Below are positions 61,205-63,371 of a stretch of 63,371 nucleotides of DNA, one piece after another (position 1 is the stretch's first letter; every line of letters starts with the position of its first letter). The stretch is taken from assembly GCA_900107575.1 (NCBI GenBank), contig FNQX01000023.1, positions 1 through 63,371 of the forward strand, written 5' to 3'. Origin of the DNA: Lachnospiraceae bacterium NK3A20 (lineage in GTDB: Bacteria; Bacillota; Clostridia; Lachnospirales; Lachnospiraceae). Position numbers and translations under genes: made by a program. Under the pieces are notes generated by a model. It had not been told where the DNA came from. It ran no database searches and saw nothing but the letters and a program-made list of their open reading frames with translations.

Positions 61205-63371
61205 TTATTCCTGGTCATCATCGTGGTCACGTCTGCGCCTAAGTTTCGAGACGAACGCGCCAAGAAGTGCCGCCGCGCTGCCGAAGACGCCCGCAAGATA
61301 CGCACCGGTGTGACTGTCATCGCCTGTTCTCGCATTTCTGGTCCTGCCTGTCGCCTTCACCTTCGCGTCATTCTCCGTTGCAGTTGCCTGTGCGCCCTGC
61401 TCCTTTGTCCTGGAAGAACCCAGAACCGCGCCGTCTTCCTGTTCCGCGGACGCAGTATCCGGTACCTCCATTTCTCTTGTGGCACTACGGACACGGCCTC
61501 CTCCGGACTCGCTCGTTTGATCCGAGCCGGATTCGCTGAGGATCACACTGTGGCTCTCGCTGGAGCCTGCTGATTCGCTCTCGCTGGATGTCGACGTGCT
61601 CTCCGACTCCGATGCGCTCGCACTTGTCGAAGCGCTGTTGCTCAGGCTGCTTGAGGTCGACGTACTCGTCGAGATGCTGTCACTCAGGCTGCTAGATGTC
61701 GATGCACTCGCACTCATCGAGGTGCTGCCGCTTACCGAAACACTATTGCTCAGGCTACTTGATGTCGACGCACTCTCACTCTTTGAGATGCTGTCACTCA
61801 AGCTGTTGGATGTCGACGCACTCTCACTCTTTGAGGTGCTCTCACTCAAGCTGTTAGAGGTCGATACACTCTCGCTCTTTGAGGTACTATCACTCAAACT
61901 GTTAGAGGTTGACTCGCTCGTGCTCGTCGAGGTGCTCTCACTCAGGCTGCTCGACGTCGACGCACTCTCACTCTTTGAGGCGCTGTCGCTCAAACTGTTG
62001 GATGTTGACTCGCTCTCACTCTTTGAGGCGCTGTCGCTCAAGCTACTTGAGGTCGACGCACTCTCACTCTTTGAGGCGCTCTCGCTCAAGCTGCTGGATG
62101 TCGACGTACTCTCACTCTTTGAGGTGCTATCACTCAAGCTGTTAGAGGTCGACGTACTCGTCGAGGTGCTCTCGCTCAGGCTGCTAGATGTCGACGTACT
62201 CTCACTCCTTGAGGTGCTCTCACTCAAGCTGCTCGACGTCGACGTGCTCTCACTCTTTGAGGCGCTATCACTCAAACTGTTAGAGGTTGACTCGCTCGTG
62301 CTCGTCGAGGTGCTCTCGCTCAGGCTGTTAGAGGTCGATACACTCTCACTCTTTGAGGTGCTCTCACTCAGGCTGCTTGACGTCGACGCACTTTCACTCT
62401 TTGAAGTGCTCTCACTCAGGCTGCTCGACGTCGACGCACTCTCGCTCTTTGAGGTGCTCTCGCTCAGGCTGTTAGAGATCGATACACTCTCGCTCTTTGA
62501 GGTGCTCTCACTCAAGCTGTTAGACGTCGATACACTCTCGCTCTTTGAGGTACTGTCACTCAAACTGCTCGACGTCGACGCACTCTCACTCTTTGAGGTG
62601 CTATCGCTCAGACTACTTGAGGTTGACGCACTCTCACTCTTTGAGGTGCTATCGCTCAAACTGCTGGAGGTCGACGTACTCGTCGAGATGCTGTCACTCA
62701 AGCTGCTAGATGTCGACGCACTCGTCGAGGTGCTCTCACTCAGGCTGCTCGACGTCGACGCACTCTCGCTCTTTGAGGTGCTCTCACTCAAGCTGTTGGA
62801 TGTCGACGCACTTTCACTCTTTGAAGTGCTCTCACTCAAACTACTCGACGTCGACGTGCTCTCACTCTTTGAGGTACTGTCGCTCAGGCTGTTGGATGTC
62901 GACACACTCTCACTCTTTGAGGCGCTATCACTCAAACTGTTAGAGGTTGACTCGCTCGTACTCGTCGAGATGCTGTCACTCAGGCTGCTCGACGTCGACG
63001 CACTCTCGCTCTTTGAGGTGCTATCACTCAAGCTGTTAGAGGTCGACGTACTCTCACTTGTCGAAACGCTATCACTCAAACTGTTAGAAGTTGACTCGCT
63101 CGTGCTCGTCGAGGTGCTCTCACTCAGGCTGCTAGACGTCGACGCACTCTCACTCTTTGAGGTGCTCTCGCTCAAGCTGCTGGAGGTCGACGTACTCGTC
63201 GAGGTGCTCTCACTCAGGCTGCTCGACGTCGACGCACTCTCACTCTTTGAGGTGCTCTCGCTCAAGCTGTTGGATGTCGACGCACTCGTCGAGGTGCTCT
63301 CACTCAGGCTGCTAGATGTCGACGCACTCTCGCTCTTTGAGGTGCTCTCACTCAAGCTGCTGGAGGTCGAC
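61205..63371 (-). CDS. Serine-rich-repeat adhesin, C-terminal part (5' end outside window)
   Basis: The visible 720 or so residues are a Ser-rich region of 14-16-residue units such as [16 protein letters not shown] and [14 protein letters not shown], followed by a less regular 120-residue segment and the end [17 protein letters not shown], a hydrophobic helix and [13 protein letters not shown]. This is a sortase-type anchor with ARTG in place of LPXTG. Serine-rich adhesins are glycosylated by GtfA/B and exported by SecA2/SecY2, all encoded downstream. The N-terminal ligand-binding part lies beyond the right edge. Confidence 0.93.
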   Translation of the reverse strand, partial: STSSSLSESTSKSESASTSSSLSESTSTSASTSNSLSESTSKSESASTSSSLSESTSTSTSTSSSLSESTSKSESASTSSSLSESTSTSTSESTSNSLSDSVSTSESTSTSNSLSDSTSKSESASTSSSLSDSISTSTSESTSNSLSDSASKSESVSTSNSLSDSTSKSESTSTSSSLSESTSKSESASTSNSLSESTSKSESASTSSSLSESTSTSASTSSSLSDSISTSTSTSSSLSDSTSKSESASTSSSLSDSTSKSESASTSSSLSDSTSKSESVSTSNSLSESTSKSESVSISNSLSESTSKSESASTSSSLSESTSKSESASTSSSLSESTSKSESVSTSNSLSESTSTSTSESTSNSLSDSASKSESTSTSSSLSESTSRSESTSTSSSLSESTSTSTSTSNSLSDSTSKSESTSTSSSLSESASKSESASTSSSLSDSASKSESESTSNSLSDSASKSESASTSSSLSESTSTSTSESTSNSLSDSTSKSESVSTSNSLSESTSKSESASTSNSLSDSISKSESASTSSSLSNSVSVSGSTSMSASASTSSSLSDSISTSTSTSSSLSNSASTSASASESESTSTSSESESAGSSESHSVILSESGSDQTSESGGGRVRSATREMEVPDTASAEQEDGAVLGSSRTKEQGAQATATENDAKVKATGRTRNARTGDDSHTGAYLAGVFGSAAALLGAFVSKLRRRRDHDDDQE
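61540..63371 (-). repeat. SRRP coding repeat array
   Basis: Tandem 42-48-bp units encoding 14-16 residues, with frequent GTCGAC (SalI-like) words and a few recurring variants (AS/TS/VS/NS). The variants alternate in blocks, which suggests expansion by recombination. Confidence 0.9.

Noticed and set aside
61540-63371. Ser-rich coding repeats as CRISPR or satellite DNA
   Set aside because: The units keep one reading frame, encode 14-16-residue Ser-rich blocks and are followed by a normal sortase anchor.
1-63371. tRNA or rRNA genes
   Set aside because: No T-loop consensus plus acceptor stem and no conserved rRNA segments were noticed.

Overview
The window reads as a chromosomal segment of a fairly GC-rich anaerobic Firmicute, most likely a Clostridia/Lachnospiraceae-like gut or oral bacterium. 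Evidence: YhaM, MutS2 and SecA2-type genes, an [FeFe] hydrogenase, a TAXI-TRAP transporter, VanW and DUF3048 envelope proteins, strong AGGAGG-type ribosome sites, and sortase-type surface proteins. No rRNA, tRNA or CRISPR array was seen. Genus assignment is inference only.

Region 1 (1-7.4 kb) is an accessory, decaying segment with lower GC than the rest. It holds the 5' end of an alpha-galactosidase, remnants of a LytTR/DUF3021 pair, a RelB-type antitoxin with a broken PIN toxin, a frameshifted unknown gene and DUF4256. It also holds a lipoprotein with two FMN-binding (flavinylation) repeats, and an aldo/keto reductase and a large serine recombinase that both lost their 5' halves at one junction. 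A one-base homopolymer-frameshifted HTH membrane protein and a NapH-like membrane ferredoxin complete it. The FMN lipoprotein and the NapH-like protein could form an extracytoplasmic flavin electron-transfer module interrupted by the recombinase.

Region 2 (7.5-25.3 kb) is mostly housekeeping: RlmD, YhaM, a catalytically dead HtrA-like PDZ protein, MutS2, an OmpR/HK two-component pair, MarR, Lrp plus aminotransferase, an AIR-synthase/HypE-like protein, VanW, GreA, an HD hydrolase, an ECF S component and Hsp20.

Region 3 (25.3-37.6 kb) holds a YfcE-like phosphoesterase, a VapB remnant, a large VWA surface protein diverging from a small LytTR regulator, cyclophilin, an SGNH esterase, a patatin, a secreted M13 peptidase, an alpha/beta hydrolase, a ferredoxin and a ZIP transporter. 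Dispersed double-hairpin elements lie just upstream of rlmD, the phosphoesterase gene and the patatin gene. Between the ZIP gene and an M42 peptidase lies a striking tandem array of palindromes spaced 41-42 bp apart.

Region 4 (38-50 kb) holds the M42 peptidase, ArgC, a cytidylate-kinase-like protein, the TAXI-TRAP transporter, a two-gene [FeFe] hydrogenase operon (HydA plus a NuoF-tail/GltD fusion), a DUF3048 protein and a GH105 hydrolase.

Region 5 (50.4-63.4 kb) is a complete accessory Sec locus read right to left: serine-rich-repeat adhesin (cut by the window end), secY2, asp1, asp2, asp3, secA2, gtfA, gtfB. GtfA/GtfB would glycosylate the adhesin, Asp1-3 and SecA2 would deliver it to SecY2, and a sortase would anchor it. 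Both sortase substrates in the window carry a non-canonical RTG-D sorting motif instead of LPXTG.
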